64,000 nucleotides of DNA from Chryseobacterium luquanense (GCF_026460945.1 NZ_JAOVZV010000002.1:98562-162561); one strand, 5' to 3'; numbered from the stretch's first letter, positions 18,363 through 28,858 are shown. Translations and numbers: made by a program. Notes: generated by a model from the sequence alone, not told the origin.

Positions 18363-19682
18363 TTATAATCTTTTATCAATATTGAACTTTGATAGTACTC
18401 CTTTAACATCATAGATTACTCCTTTTTCTTTAATTAAATAATTTAGATTAAGATTAAGAAACTCCTCATGTGCAACCGTAAGAATTATGGCATCATATTT
18501 TTCGTTTTCTGGCAATTCACTTAGAATTTCATTATAGCAAGGAACCCCGTATTCCTCAATTACTTCCATAGGATTTGCCCAAGGATCATAACTTATTACA
18601 TCAGCTCCATATTCTTGTAAATTTGTAATAACGTCAATAGCTTTTGAATTTCTTATATCCGGACAATTTTCTTTAAAAGTAACTCCTAAATTTAAAATTT
18701 TTGCTCCTTTTACTTTAATATCTTTCTTAATCATTAATTTAACAATTTGCGAAGCGACAAATGCTCCCATAGAATCGTTCAATCTTCTGGCTGCCAATAT
18801 AAGTTCCGAATAGTAACCTATTTCTTGTGCTTTCTGAGCTAAATAAAATGGATCAACGCCAATACAGTGGCCCCCTACCAAACCCGGTTTGAATTTCAAG
18901 AAATTCCATTTCGTCCCTGCAGCTTCGAGTACATCGTGCGTATCAATATCCATCAAAGAAAAAATCTTCGCCAATTCATTCATAAATGCTATATTGAGAT
19001 CCCTTTGCGAATTTTCAATGACTTTGGATGCCTCCGCAACTTTAATGGTCGGTGCTAAATGCGTTCCTGCCGTAATTACAGACTTATATAAATTGTCTAC
19101 AATCTTACCAATCTCTGGGGTAGAACCTGATGTTACCTTTAATATTTTATCGACAGTATGTTCTTTATCTCCCGGATTAATTCTTTCGGGTGAATAGCCT
19201 ACAAAAAAATCTGCATTGAAGGTCAACCCTGAAACTTTTTCTAAGACCGGAACACACTCTTCTTCCGTCACTCCCGGATAAACCGTTGATTCGTAAATAA
19301 CGATATCCCCTTTCTTAAGAACTTTTGCTACAGTTTCACTAGCCTTATATAAAGGGGTTAAATCAGGCCGATTGTGTTTGTCAATAGGTGTAGGAACAGT
19401 GATGATGTAAAAAGTAGCACCGCTGATATCTTTAATTTCTGAAGAAAAAAATAAACCTGTACTGGTTACCTCTGATTCGGAGAAAGGGTTACCATTTAGT
19501 ATCACCTCACTCAAAATTTTGTTTTCTACTTCATGAGTGGTATCAACAGCATTTTTTAATTGTGAAATTCTTTTTTCATTGATGTCAAAACCAACAACTG
19601 CATATTTTGTAGCAAAAAGCCTGGCAAGAGGTAAACCCACATATCCAAGACCAATTACAGAAATTTTATATTTACTATTCAT
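18363..19682 (-). CDS. UDP-N-acetylhexosamine 6-dehydrogenase (TviB/WbpA type)
   Basis: A 439-aa nucleotide-sugar dehydrogenase. The NAD-binding GLGYVGLP is at 11-18, the STVYPGVTEEECVP segment near 155 and the catalytic-cysteine motif GGHCIGVDPFYL near 268-279. ATFYIITVPTPIDKHNRPDL is the pattern of enzymes that oxidise UDP-GlcNAc or UDP-GalNAc to the uronic acid rather than UDP-Glc. The product would be an acidic HexNAcA for the capsule. No separate TviC-like C4 epimerase is obvious in the window. It follows the kinase gene by about 31 nt. Confidence 0.93.
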   Translation of the reverse strand: MNSKYKISVIGLGYVGLPLARLFATKYAVVGFDINEKRISQLKNAVDTTHEVENKILSEVILNGNPFSESEVTSTGLFFSSEIKDISGATFYIITVPTPIDKHNRPDLTPLYKASETVAKVLKKGDIVIYESTVYPGVTEEECVPVLEKVSGLTFNADFFVGYSPERINPGDKEHTVDKILKVTSGSTPEIGKIVDNLYKSVITAGTHLAPTIKVAEASKVIENSQRDLNIAFMNELAKIFSLMDIDTHDVLEAAGTKWNFLKFKPGLVGGHCIGVDPFYLAQKAQEIGYYSELILAARRLNDSMGAFVASQIVKLMIKKDIKVKGAKILNLGVTFKENCPDIRNSKAIDVITNLQEYGADVISYDPWANPMEVIEEYGVPCYNEILSELPENEKYDAIILTVAHEEFLNLNLNYLIKEKGVIYDVKGVLSKFNIDKRL

Positions 19683-19713
19683 TATTTATATTCACCAGGA
19701 ATACTCGATTATT

Positions 19714-22089
19714 TTAATACTTGCTGAAAAATTTTTTCCAGAATGATTGATTCCCGTCGGCTGAATATCCATAACCATATTTGTACCCATAACCATAACC
19801 ACTGTGCATTTTATCAACGTCATTAAGAACCAACCCTACATTTTTAATTTTTTTATCTTTGATCTGTTTCGTGATAAAAGAAACCAGTTCTTTTTCTGTG
19901 TACCCAGAACGTGTTACATAAATGGTAACATCTGCCATATCTGCGATTAAGAAAGAATCTGTTACCAGCATAAGAGGTGCCGTATCTAAAATAATGTAAT
20001 CATAATCTGTTTTTAAGTATTCAATCAACTCCTGGTAACGACCATTCGACAATAACTCCGTGGGATTTGGAGTGATTGCTCCGGAATAAATCACATCACA
20101 ATACGGATTAAACGAAGTTGGATGGATAATTTCCGAGGCTTTCATTTCACTATCATACATGAATTCTGATAATCCAATCAATCCTCTTCTGCTTTCGTTA
20201 TATCTTTGCAATTGCGGGTTACGGATATCCGAACCAATAATAATTACTTTTTTTCGCGGAGTAGCCAATGTAAGCGCCAAGTTAACCGATGTAAATGTTT
20301 TCCCTTCTCCTTTTACTGTTGAAGTGACAAACAAAACATGGCCTTTTTTATTCTTAGGAAGCATGAAATTGATATTCGTAATCAAAATTCTAAATGCTTC
20401 GGCCAAAGGAGATAAATCATTAACCTGCACGATTTCAGGATCTCCTTTCTGTAAAGATGGTAATTCACCAATCACCGTTGTACCACCAGCTAATTTTTCA
20501 AGATCATTTTTGGATTTAATCTTATTATTAAATAATTCAGACAAATAAATGATGGCAAATGGAAGTAGTAATCCTATAATCATTGCACCCAGATAGATAA
20601 GCATTCTCTTAGGAGAAACCGGAGATGGATTCGTTAACGCATCATCAACAATCCTTGCTTTAGGCGCTGCGATTGCTAAAGAAATTGCTGCTTCTTCCCT
20701 TTTTTGCAATAACAATAAATACAATTGCTCTTTGATATTCTGCTGTCTTTCGATGCTTCTGAATAATTTTTCCTGAACCGGAATTTTAGATATTCTTCCA
20801 GACAATCTGTTTTGCTCACCCAGAATATTGCTTCTTGAGATCTGAAGGGCAGATCTGCTTTTCTGTAAGCTCTGAATGACAGAACTTCTCATGCTGTTGA
20901 TCTGTGAAGTCACATCCTGAACAATTGGGTTTGCGGATGTAGAGTTTTCCAACAAGCGGTTTCTTTCAATGACCAATTGATTGTATTTACTGATGTCAGA
21001 TGAGGTATCTGAGTCTGAAAGCCCTACATTTAAAGGTAGAACCTGAAAATTCCCCTGCCTGTTGATTGAGCTAAGCAAACTGTTTACCAGCTCAAGCTGT
21101 GATTCATTTTCAATTTGCTTTTCTCTTCCGGATGCGGCAGTCTGCAAAGATAGTTCTGCCTCTGTCTGGATGTCCGCAATATTGTTCTGTACCTTAAAAT
21201 TTTCTTTTTGAGCTTCAACATCCCCCAACTCTTTACTGATCAGATTGATTCTTTCATCAATAAAACTAGCCGTTTTCTGCGACTCTGAATTTTTATCTAA
21301 AATTGCTTCCCTGTTGTAATTTACCGCCAAACGATTTAAAATATCTTCAGATTTTTCCGGCACAGGATCTGTAATAGAGATTTTCAGAACGGTCGCTTCT
21401 TTCTGTACTAAACTTACATTTAATTTAGAAAGATAATATATTGCCCTGTTCATCCCGGACATAAACTGAAGTTTATAAACCTCGTCTGATTTAGAAACTT
21501 TGAAATTTGGATTTTTCTGAAACATTACCACACCAAAGGGCATTGAAACCGCTTTGTTGAACGGAGCTTTTATGGGTTTCTTAAAACTTTCCGACTCAAG
21601 AATAACTTCACCTCCAATCGTCTTAGCGATTACCTCTTTTCCAGGATAAACTGCTTTGTTTTTCTCACTAATAACCCTTACAAAAAAGGGAGCACTGCTT
21701 TTGTACAGTTCCGATTCTTTTATCTTGCCTTTAGAATAAATATTGGTTTCTAATGTCAATTCCCTAACTACAGAAAGCATCAGTTTCTTTGATTTTAAAA
21801 TCTCAATCTCATTGTCGACAGAATTGGTTCCCATGCCTCCAATTCCTCCAAGTTCTGAAACAACAGACATTTCCGGTTGACCAGATGTGGATTTTTTGAC
21901 TTCTTTGATTAGTAAAGTGGATTCACTGCTGTATACGGGAATTGTGTAGCGTAGGAAAAACCAGGCAACAACAATTGCTAAAACTGCACCGATGACAAAC
22001 CAATACCATCGATACAAATAGGGCTTAATAATTTCCCTTAGATTTAAATTTTCTTCCTGAAAGTCTTCCTGATTCTGATTATATTCCAC
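19714..22089 (-). CDS. Wzc-type polysaccharide co-polymerase and tyrosine autokinase
   Basis: A 791-aa inner-membrane protein. A Wzz domain follows a first TM helix (about 33-52), then a long coiled-coil periplasmic region (about 260-470) and a second TM near 505-525. The cytoplasmic BY-kinase domain has Walker [13 protein letters not shown] near 586, Walker A' [10 protein letters not shown] (Gly replaces the first Asp of the usual DxD) and Walker [12 protein letters not shown]. The C-terminus carries the tyrosine cluster [11 protein letters not shown], the autophosphorylation tail. It controls chain length and drives export with the Wza-type lipoprotein encoded 28 nt upstream. Confidence 0.95.
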   Translation of the reverse strand: MEYNQNQEDFQEENLNLREIIKPYLYRWYWFVIGAVLAIVVAWFFLRYTIPVYSSESTLLIKEVKKSTSGQPEMSVVSELGGIGGMGTNSVDNEIEILKSKKLMLSVVRELTLETNIYSKGKIKESELYKSSAPFFVRVISEKNKAVYPGKEVIAKTIGGEVILESESFKKPIKAPFNKAVSMPFGVVMFQKNPNFKVSKSDEVYKLQFMSGMNRAIYYLSKLNVSLVQKEATVLKISITDPVPEKSEDILNRLAVNYNREAILDKNSESQKTASFIDERINLISKELGDVEAQKENFKVQNNIADIQTEAELSLQTAASGREKQIENESQLELVNSLLSSINRQGNFQVLPLNVGLSDSDTSSDISKYNQLVIERNRLLENSTSANPIVQDVTSQINSMRSSVIQSLQKSRSALQISRSNILGEQNRLSGRISKIPVQEKLFRSIERQQNIKEQLYLLLLQKREEAAISLAIAAPKARIVDDALTNPSPVSPKRMLIYLGAMIIGLLLPFAIIYLSELFNNKIKSKNDLEKLAGGTTVIGELPSLQKGDPEIVQVNDLSPLAEAFRILITNINFMLPKNKKGHVLFVTSTVKGEGKTFTSVNLALTLATPRKKVIIIGSDIRNPQLQRYNESRRGLIGLSEFMYDSEMKASEIIHPTSFNPYCDVIYSGAITPNPTELLSNGRYQELIEYLKTDYDYIILDTAPLMLVTDSFLIADMADVTIYVTRSGYTEKELVSFITKQIKDKKIKNVGLVLNDVDKMHSGYGYGYKYGYGYSADGNQSFWKKFFSKY

Positions 22090-22117
22090 TGTTGATTTGA
22101 TGTAAAATGAATTTGAA

Positions 22118-22927
22118 TTAATTTTTAGTCAATGCTAAAACACCTATAACTAAAGAAGCAATAACCGATGCCACCGAAATATATAATCCTGTATTTGGGT
22201 CTACTCTCGCAGACTTTTCTCTGTTGGCATTGGGCTGAACATAGATCATGTCGTTTTGCTTAAGGTAATAATACGGTGAATTAATGAACTGAGCACTCGT
22301 TAAGTCCACTCTTTCCTTAGTAATCTGTCCATCAACATTTCTAACAATTAAAACATTCGTTCGAATACCGTAGGGCGTTGAATCTCCTGCTAAGGCCAAA
22401 GCTCCCAACAACGTTGTGCTTCCATCCGGGATGGTATATTGTCCAGGTCTATTCACCTCTCCCAATATTGAAACTTTAAAATTAATTAGTTTTAAATCCA
22501 CCACTGGATTTTTCACGTACACTGAAATAAGGTCTACTAATTTTGTGCGAAGCGTCTCCACATTTTCTCCTTTGGTACTCACTGCTCCAATCTGCGGGAA
22601 CATAATACTTCCATCGGTGTCTACTAAATACGTAGGTCCGGAAACCGGTAACTGCTGGGGCAGACTGTTTGAGCTTGGAGTAGAATATTGTGTAATTGTT
22701 GAAGTGGAAGAATACGACTGATTAAATGGTTTTACCACATCCATATCTTTTGCAGTAACCGTAATAACCAACTGATCTCCAGGCTGTAATGTACTTCGGC
22801 TGTTTTTAACAGCATTGTCCAAAGAAATATTATCGATGTCCTGCATGTAATTTATCTCCTGCCTTGGGGCACAAGAGAATACTGCAATACTTAAAGCTCC
22901 AACTAAAATATATTTCTTAAAATTCAT
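22118..22927 (-). CDS. Wza-type polysaccharide export lipoprotein
   Basis: About 269 aa. ATG at 22927 is preferred: the longer frame starts at a GTG (22945) that overlaps the -7 promoter element. The resulting N-terminus is a lipoprotein signal ending in the lipobox VFSC followed by APRQE. The poly-export domain ([26 protein letters not shown]) and an SLBB domain ([19 protein letters not shown]) follow. A final hydrophobic helix ([15 protein letters not shown]) lies at the C-terminus. It would form the outer-membrane export channel working with the co-polymerase. Confidence 0.94.
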   Translation of the reverse strand: MNFKKYILVGALSIAVFSCAPRQEINYMQDIDNISLDNAVKNSRSTLQPGDQLVITVTAKDMDVVKPFNQSYSSTSTITQYSTPSSNSLPQQLPVSGPTYLVDTDGSIMFPQIGAVSTKGENVETLRTKLVDLISVYVKNPVVDLKLINFKVSILGEVNRPGQYTIPDGSTTLLGALALAGDSTPYGIRTNVLIVRNVDGQITKERVDLTSAQFINSPYYYLKQNDMIYVQPNANREKSARVDPNTGLYISVASVIASLVIGVLALTKN

Positions 22928-22944
22928 TTTTGATAATTTTTTCA

Positions 22945-22975
22945 CAAAAATAGGATTATTATTTTCTAAACAAAA
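22945..22975 (-). promoter_or_regulatory. Bacteroidetes-type promoter of the export genes
   Basis: On the minus strand TTTTG (22975-22971) is followed after 18 nt by TATTTTTG (22952-22945), an exact TAnnTTTG. The chosen wza-type ATG is 17 nt downstream of the -7 box, giving a very short leader. This indicates that the export and downstream genes can be transcribed independently of the dehydratase gene. Confidence 0.65.
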
Positions 22976-23031
22976 CTTGTTTTCAATTATATTAAAAATC
23001 TATTATTACAATATGTTAATACAAAATGCTT

Positions 23032-24993
23032 TTATAATTCAATGACATCCAGAGAATCATTTTTTTTATCTAAAGCTTCGAATTCTGAATTATTACTAAT
23101 GAATTCCGGAACAATCGCTTTTAAAAGTGTTACCACCTGTATTTTATCTCTTTTAACAGCCGATTTAATAATCTGCTTACATAATATTTCAATTTCATTA
23201 AACCCAATGTTAGGATCTCTAGAAATCATTATTTTTTCGTGATGGGTGGGAATCGTTGTTGCATTATTACTTAATAATTCTTCATACAACTTCTCTCCCG
23301 GTCTTAAACCAATAAATTTAATCTTAATATCAACATCCGGAGTAAACCCTGAAAGTTTAATCATTCTTCTGGCTAAATCCAAAATCTTGACAGGCTCTCC
23401 CATATCAAACACATAGATTTCTCCACCTGAGCCCATTGTTCCTGCCTGAAGTACCAATTCACAAGCCTCAGGAATGGTCATAAAATATCTGATAATATCA
23501 GGATGGGTAATGGTTACAGGACCGCCTTTTTCAATTTGTTTTCTAAAGTGTGGAATAACAGAACCATTAGATCCCAAAACATTCCCAAAACGAGTTGTGA
23601 TAAATTTTGTTATATTACTATCAGAGTTCTGCAGAGACTGTACAAAAAGTTCAGCCGTTCTTTTGGAAGCCCCCATTACATTGGTCGGATTAACCGCTTT
23701 ATCTGTAGAAACCATTACAAAACGGTTCACTTTATATTTTTTAGAAAGTAACGCCAAATTTTTGGTTCCCAACACATTGACGAAAATCGCTTCGTGCGGG
23801 TTTTCTTCGATCAAAGGTACATGCTTGTATGCTGCCGCATGATACACCATCGAAAACTGGTAGATCTCAAAAATTTTTTCCAGCCTGTAGCTGTTTGAGA
23901 TATCCGCCAAAACAAACTTGAATTTCTGATCCGGAAACTTTTCCAATAATTCCAGTTCTAGTTCATATAAAGGAGATTCCGCCTGATCCAATACAACAAT
24001 TAGGGAAGGATTAAACTGAGCAACCTGTCTTACAATTTCACTCCCAATAGAACCTGCCCCTCCCGTTACTAAAACACTTTTCTGAAAATGTCTTTTTTTA
24101 ATATCTTCATTTTCAATTTTAATAGGTTTACGATTTAACAGATCTTCAATCTGAAGCTGACGAATCCCGCCCACTAAGTCTGAATCCCGCATTTTACTTA
24201 CTGTAGGTGCTTTTAAAACTTTAAGTCCATTATCCAATGCGCAAGTCATCCATTCTTCCAGCTCCTGTTTCGTCATGATCTCTTTTATAATCAAAACGGC
24301 ATCAAACTGACTGACCAAATTTTTATCACCAAAAAACTTATCTATATTATAAATTTTATGACCTAAGAGAAGTGCTTTATGAGAATCTGATCTTTTTGTA
24401 AGAAAACCCTCTAAACGATAAGGATAATTAGGATTATGTAAAATGGCTCTTGCCAAAGAAATAGAAGCATCCCCCACTCCAACTACAGCTATTCGTACTT
24501 TTGATGTTGAGCCTTTGAAGTCGATCAAAATATTAAAAAACTGTTTGGTAAACATCCTGAAAAAAAACATGATGGAAACCGAAATAAAGAAATATAAAAA
24601 TAAGTTAGGATATAAAAACAATGATTTCCCTAACCAGATCTCGGTTGCGAAATTAATTCCCAGTAAAGTAATCAAAGTACTTCCGGATGATAAAATAATT
24701 TTAAAAAAATCAAAAAAAGTAGAATGCCTGATAATTCCTGCGTAGGTTTTAAATACAAACATAAACACCACATTAACAGCAATGACTAAAATCCTTTGCT
24801 GAACAATATACTCAGGAAAATTCACTTTCACATGAAGCTTCTCAAGAAAAATATATGACAAAAGTATTGACAGCAGTATGATCGAGATATCTATAAGAAT
24901 AACAATCCATCTAGGTATATATCTTAGCTCTGTGAGCTTCACAATATTATCTCCGTTATAAAGGGTAGCAAAAGCATCATTTAGCTTTCTCAT
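23032..24993 (-). CDS. WbpM/CapD-type membrane UDP-sugar 4,6-dehydratase
   Basis: A 653-aa protein. Four TM helices occupy about residues 28-165; a CoA-binding-like Rossmann domain with VAVVGVGDASISLARA-like sequence follows; the catalytic SDR domain starts near 306 with VTGGAGSIGSEIV. The triad region STDKAVNPTNVMGASK near 424-439 has the Ser-Met-Lys arrangement known for WbpM. It dehydrates UDP-GlcNAc to the 4-keto-6-deoxy sugar at the inner membrane, giving precursors such as QuiNAc or bacillosamine-type sugars. It is the first gene of the locus, with its own promoter. Confidence 0.94.
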   Translation of the reverse strand: MRKLNDAFATLYNGDNIVKLTELRYIPRWIVILIDISIILLSILLSYIFLEKLHVKVNFPEYIVQQRILVIAVNVVFMFVFKTYAGIIRHSTFFDFFKIILSSGSTLITLLGINFATEIWLGKSLFLYPNLFLYFFISVSIMFFFRMFTKQFFNILIDFKGSTSKVRIAVVGVGDASISLARAILHNPNYPYRLEGFLTKRSDSHKALLLGHKIYNIDKFFGDKNLVSQFDAVLIIKEIMTKQELEEWMTCALDNGLKVLKAPTVSKMRDSDLVGGIRQLQIEDLLNRKPIKIENEDIKKRHFQKSVLVTGGAGSIGSEIVRQVAQFNPSLIVVLDQAESPLYELELELLEKFPDQKFKFVLADISNSYRLEKIFEIYQFSMVYHAAAYKHVPLIEENPHEAIFVNVLGTKNLALLSKKYKVNRFVMVSTDKAVNPTNVMGASKRTAELFVQSLQNSDSNITKFITTRFGNVLGSNGSVIPHFRKQIEKGGPVTITHPDIIRYFMTIPEACELVLQAGTMGSGGEIYVFDMGEPVKILDLARRMIKLSGFTPDVDIKIKFIGLRPGEKLYEELLSNNATTIPTHHEKIMISRDPNIGFNEIEILCKQIIKSAVKRDKIQVVTLLKAIVPEFISNNSEFEALDKKNDSLDVIEL

Positions 24994-25024
24994 TCAACAT
25001 TTTTAGTGTTTTAGTTTTATTTTG

Positions 25025-25032
25025 CAAATGTA
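25025..25032 (-). promoter_or_regulatory. -7 element upstream of the polysaccharide locus
   Basis: The minus strand reads TACATTTG, an exact TAnnTTTG, about 32 nt upstream of the dehydratase ATG. No convincing -33 TTTG is visible. It is the best candidate for the main promoter of the capsule operon. The rest of the 290-nt gap between 24993 and 25284 holds only the terminator at 25228-25259. Confidence 0.5.
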
Positions 25033-25225
25033 ATCATATTATTTCTATAAAAAAATTAGTAATTGGTATATTTTTATATCAGCACCTAAATTATAAAGCA
25101 ATGCATTCTATAGAAAAATCAATAAACACGGGTGTATTTCATGTAAAAAAGTGAAAATAATTAATTAAAACAAGCTCATTCATTAAAATCGTAAAATTGT
25201 TTTAATAAAATTTAATATCTGGTCT

Positions 25226-25257
25226 AAAAAAATCCCCAAAGCAAATGTTTGGGGATT
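25226..25257 (-). terminator. Rho-independent terminator of the T9SS/small-protein pair
   Basis: A perfect 10-bp stem (AATCCCCAAA / TTTGGGGATT) with a 7-nt loop lies at 25231-25257. On the minus strand it is followed by a run of seven T. It lies 27 nt after the small-protein stop and separates this transcript from the capsule operon. Confidence 0.9.
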
Positions 25258-25283
25258 AAGATGAATATAATTAAGTTTTATTC

Positions 25284-25529
25284 TTAATTATTTTTCGCTG
25301 TATTGTTTTTATTTGTGTAAGCAAATGCTAAAGCAGTTGCAACCATTAATAAAACGGGAATGTATTGATCTATGGGAACAGACCCCGGGTCTGGATCTCC
25401 AGGACCTGCAGGATTATCTCCATCTGCCATCGTTGACATTTCCGGCTCATCATACACATATGGATTAGTCGATTGCCCAAAAGCGATGCTAGAAACAATC
25501 ATTGAAAACATTATTATTATCTTTTTCAT
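25284..25529 (-). CDS. Small secreted protein with CTERM-like C-terminal helix (PID-CTERM-like)
   Basis: An 81-aa protein in three parts: a signal peptide (about 1-18, ending AFGQ), a short acidic Pro/Gly/Asp linker with NPYVYDEP and GPGDPDPGS, and a C-terminal motif VPIDQYIP followed by a hydrophobic helix (about 59-71) and a short Lys/Asn tail. Motif, helix and polar tail in that order are the layout of exosortase-type CTERM sorting signals; I recall a PID-CTERM class in Bacteroidetes. It starts 7 nt after the large T9SS gene. A second copy of the pair is at 43949-47609. Function unknown; no exosortase gene is in the window. Confidence 0.85.
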   Translation of the reverse strand: MKKIIIMFSMIVSSIAFGQSTNPYVYDEPEMSTMADGDNPAGPGDPDPGSVPIDQYIPVLLMVATALAFAYTNKNNTAKNN

Positions 25530-25536
25530 CGTCTTC

Positions 25537-28500
25537 TTATTTAATTATTTTTTGAGTATATTCTTTCCCTTCAGATACCGCTTTCAGAATATACATTCCT
25601 TTAGCCTGAACTTTTACCGTTACTGATTTTGAATTTGCAGTAATTTGTTGAATCTTTCTACCTGCAGCATCAAAAACCTCAACGCTCTGGATATTTTTAT
25701 GATTTCTTACCACGAAGTCTTCACCATCTCTGTACACTTCAAAAGCACCTTTTTCAGCTTCGTTTGTAGATAAAACATTTAATTTATATACAATTTCAAA
25801 TCTGTCTGTGAAATCTCCTGCACTCGCTGAAAAATTATATGTCCCATTCTGAAGGTTTGTATAAGTTCCTGACTGTTTGTCATGTAAATAAATTTCCTGC
25901 CCATTTGTAAACAATCCTTCTTTATGAGATAAAGAAATTGTAAAGTTTCCAGTTTCGAAATGTTTGTTACCCAACTGTACAACATCATTTACATTAAATG
26001 GCGCTCTACCCTGAATTACTAATTTTTCAGTTCCTGCCAAACTATAGAAAGCGTCAGAACCCATCCCCATCGCTTTTGAATCATAAACATCGTAAGCATC
26101 TGAAGCCCCTTGACTGTAAGTGATTGCCTGAGTTACATTATTTCCGTAAGATGTTGTTAGCTTAACCCAGAATTTACCTGCTATAGTGTTAAGATTTTTA
26201 TTTAAAGTAACTGCTGTATTCGAAGCACGGATTGCATTGGTAAACGTAGCAGATCCTGCAGAAATTGCCTTAACAATAAATCCTTGCCCAATTTTAGCAA
26301 AAGCTCCGATTCCATTAAGTGCTGTACTATTGTATCCTGTTGTGTTCGGAGCTTCCGTCCATGTTCCAGATGGTCCATTGAAAGTAGCATAACCTACATT
26401 TACTGCTGTATTGCCTGTTTGTGTAGTTACATTTCCTGTTGTATTGTCCCACAACCACATTGTTGGTGCAATTAAAGTACTGTTTGCATTATAGAATGCA
26501 GTTAAATTGATATTAGAAGGATACGGATTACCAATAAGATTATATCCGAAACTTGCTGTACTCAAAGCAACATTTACATTCCCGTTGTTAGGAATTTTAG
26601 CAGAACCTCCAAAAGAAACACTTGCATTAGTTGCTGGTACCTTTACTGAATATCCTTTCCCTGCATTTCCTGTAAAGCTTGTATCAGCATTCGTGACATT
26701 AGGATAAAGATTTGTAGCCGTATCATAAGTCATTACATAAGTTGGAGGTGTTGCAGAAGATCCATTTGAGTATGCTGTATATAAATTTTCATCAGTTATC
26801 GGAGAAGACCAGAATACATACTTCGTTGCAGGACTTGCGCTGTTTCTGTTTGCAACAAATGATGCTCCAGTTCCTGCCGTATAAGTTCCTCCAACCGTCT
26901 GAACAAAGTTACCCCCGTCATTTACAATAATATTACCATTGTTGGTCATGTTTCCTGTCGTAAACGTTTGACCTGAATTGATTGTAAGTGTTGTACTTTG
27001 ATTAACAGTCATTGATTGTGCTGTAAATCCATTTCCTGTATAATTACTTGAGATATAAGCATCAAGAGTTGAAGAAGGAGTACCATTTGACCAAACTGTA
27101 CCATCCCAAATTGTAGCATTAGCTCCACAAGGTGTAGTTGTTGTGTAAGTTGTTGTAAATCCTCCTGAAACCAGCTTAATATCATCAAGATACCTAACTG
27201 CAGTCGTTCCATTATATAACAAGCGGACATAAACGTTCTGATAAGCTGATAAAGAAGTTGTTTTTTCAGTCCAAGTCCCATTTATAAACTCATTCATAGG
27301 ATAAGTTGCAACAGTTGTCCAATTGGTACTGTTTGTTGAAACCTCTACCTGAATATTAGTATTTGTATTGGTGGATGTCCTCAAAAATGAAAACGAGATT
27401 GAAGTAGGAGAAGAAACCAAATTATTAAATTGAGTAGGCACTGTATTACTATTAATCCTACCAGAAAAACTTCCTGTTTTAGCTTCAGTGCTTGATTTTG
27501 TTGCTCCCGAAGTCCATCCAGTGTCCGCATCCTCAAATCCGTATGAATACGTAACAGCAGGAGTGCCTGTTGTTAACTGATATACAGCATATAAAGTTAC
27601 ATTAGCTGCTGTTGTTGTATATGTGCTTCCACCTAAGTACTGTGGAGCAGAAGTAGTATTTGCATTAGTCCCCCAACCTGCAAAAATAAGATTTCCGCAA
27701 CTTGGTAGAGTAGGTAAAGAAATTGTATTTCCTTCGTATGTTATAAAAGGAAAATTAGAATTTGAATAAGCAACTGTATTATTAATTAATGATAAAGTAA
27801 AGTTGGGTTTTGCTTCAAAATTAATTTGAACCTGTGTAACAGCACTTGGTGTTACTGTAAATTGATTCCCATTTTGAGATACAGCTGCCGCACCACTGAT
27901 AATTGAGTATGCTGGTGTAGCATATGTATATCCCGCTGCGGGAATAGCTGTAATTATATTATTTGAGACTGAAACAGTTCCGAAAGCTGCATTATTTGAG
28001 ACAGCAGAAACAGGAAATGCAACTTGTCCAGCTACTGCTTTCACAACATTTGTTGCACCTCCTCCCGAAATCGTAATGCTTCCAGAATAAGTACCTGCAG
28101 TAAGTCCACTTATTAAACGAGCATATACGTTCTGATTTGTAAATGTACCATTAGAATAAGACAGTATTTGACTAGGCGCATAAGATGTACCGTCTAAAGA
28201 AACTTCAAAATTAGAGGAAGCCGAAACTGTAACTCCGTTAACATTTAAATTCACTCCAGAAACTGAAACTGACTGATTTATAGACGGTCCATTACCTTCT
28301 ACATATGTAAAATCTATAAAACTACCAGAAGCCGAAAGGGTTGGTGATGTTAGTTTAGTAATAGAAACATCATCCATTGTCATATTTTGATTACCTCTCG
28401 TAAAAGTCCATTTTACATATCTTGTAGTAGAGTCCAATTGGTAATCACCTTTTACCGTACATGATGTAGGTAAATCAGCAGTTCCAATCAAATTTACTAC

Positions 28501-28836
28501 TGTAGTATAATTTGTTCCGTCGCTTGATTCTTGAACTAATAAAGATGAGCTTGTAGTAGCATTAGATTTTACAACAAAAGATAATTTGTCAGGCGTAGAA
28601 TCTAAACGTACTATTTTCGAATCTCCTGTAGCGTCAAATCTAGCACCATTACTACCCGAGCACGCAAAAGTAGTTAAATAGGTTTTAATGGGTGAATCAG
28701 TCCAACCTGTAGGCGAAGAATCCCATGTTGTTCTAGTGTGAGGAAGTGTCACGGTTTGCCCCCATCCCCAAACCGAGAATAGAGCCATCAAAAATGCCAT
28801 TAACATCTTTGACAATTTTTGTAGTTTTAAATTCAT
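25537..28836 (-). CDS. Large secreted modular protein with T9SS type A sorting domain
   Basis: A 1099-aa protein. A signal peptide ends near GWGQ (about residue 27). Two Ig-like/BACON-type segments (about 150-340), an InlB B-repeat-like domain ending TTAANVTLYAVYQL near 420, and a jelly-roll-like region (about 430-560) follow. From about residue 572 (IWDGTVWSNGTPSS) to the end the protein is closely similar to the C-terminal half of the protein at 43949-47359. The last 75 residues are a type A sorting domain (SVEVFDAAGRKIQQ, KGMYILKAV, YTQKIIK) for outer-membrane translocation and surface attachment. The function of the shared region is unknown. Confidence 0.9.
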   Translation of the reverse strand: MNLKLQKLSKMLMAFLMALFSVWGWGQTVTLPHTRTTWDSSPTGWTDSPIKTYLTTFACSGSNGARFDATGDSKIVRLDSTPDKLSFVVKSNATTSSSLLVQESSDGTNYTTVVNLIGTADLPTSCTVKGDYQLDSTTRYVKWTFTRGNQNMTMDDVSITKLTSPTLSASGSFIDFTYVEGNGPSINQSVSVSGVNLNVNGVTVSASSNFEVSLDGTSYAPSQILSYSNGTFTNQNVYARLISGLTAGTYSGSITISGGGATNVVKAVAGQVAFPVSAVSNNAAFGTVSVSNNIITAIPAAGYTYATPAYSIISGAAAVSQNGNQFTVTPSAVTQVQINFEAKPNFTLSLINNTVAYSNSNFPFITYEGNTISLPTLPSCGNLIFAGWGTNANTTSAPQYLGGSTYTTTAANVTLYAVYQLTTGTPAVTYSYGFEDADTGWTSGATKSSTEAKTGSFSGRINSNTVPTQFNNLVSSPTSISFSFLRTSTNTNTNIQVEVSTNSTNWTTVATYPMNEFINGTWTEKTTSLSAYQNVYVRLLYNGTTAVRYLDDIKLVSGGFTTTYTTTTPCGANATIWDGTVWSNGTPSSTLDAYISSNYTGNGFTAQSMTVNQSTTLTINSGQTFTTGNMTNNGNIIVNDGGNFVQTVGGTYTAGTGASFVANRNSASPATKYVFWSSPITDENLYTAYSNGSSATPPTYVMTYDTATNLYPNVTNADTSFTGNAGKGYSVKVPATNASVSFGGSAKIPNNGNVNVALSTASFGYNLIGNPYPSNINLTAFYNANSTLIAPTMWLWDNTTGNVTTQTGNTAVNVGYATFNGPSGTWTEAPNTTGYNSTALNGIGAFAKIGQGFIVKAISAGSATFTNAIRASNTAVTLNKNLNTIAGKFWVKLTTSYGNNVTQAITYSQGASDAYDVYDSKAMGMGSDAFYSLAGTEKLVIQGRAPFNVNDVVQLGNKHFETGNFTISLSHKEGLFTNGQEIYLHDKQSGTYTNLQNGTYNFSASAGDFTDRFEIVYKLNVLSTNEAEKGAFEVYRDGEDFVVRNHKNIQSVEVFDAAGRKIQQITANSKSVTVKVQAKGMYILKAVSEGKEYTQKIIK

Positions 28837-28858
28837 ATAAATTATTTTTTTCGTCTGA

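Noticed and set aside
26186..27281. Several 60-90 codon frames opposite or out of phase with the T9SS gene
   Set aside because: They are antisense or shifted shadows of a long, low-complexity coding region with good domain evidence.
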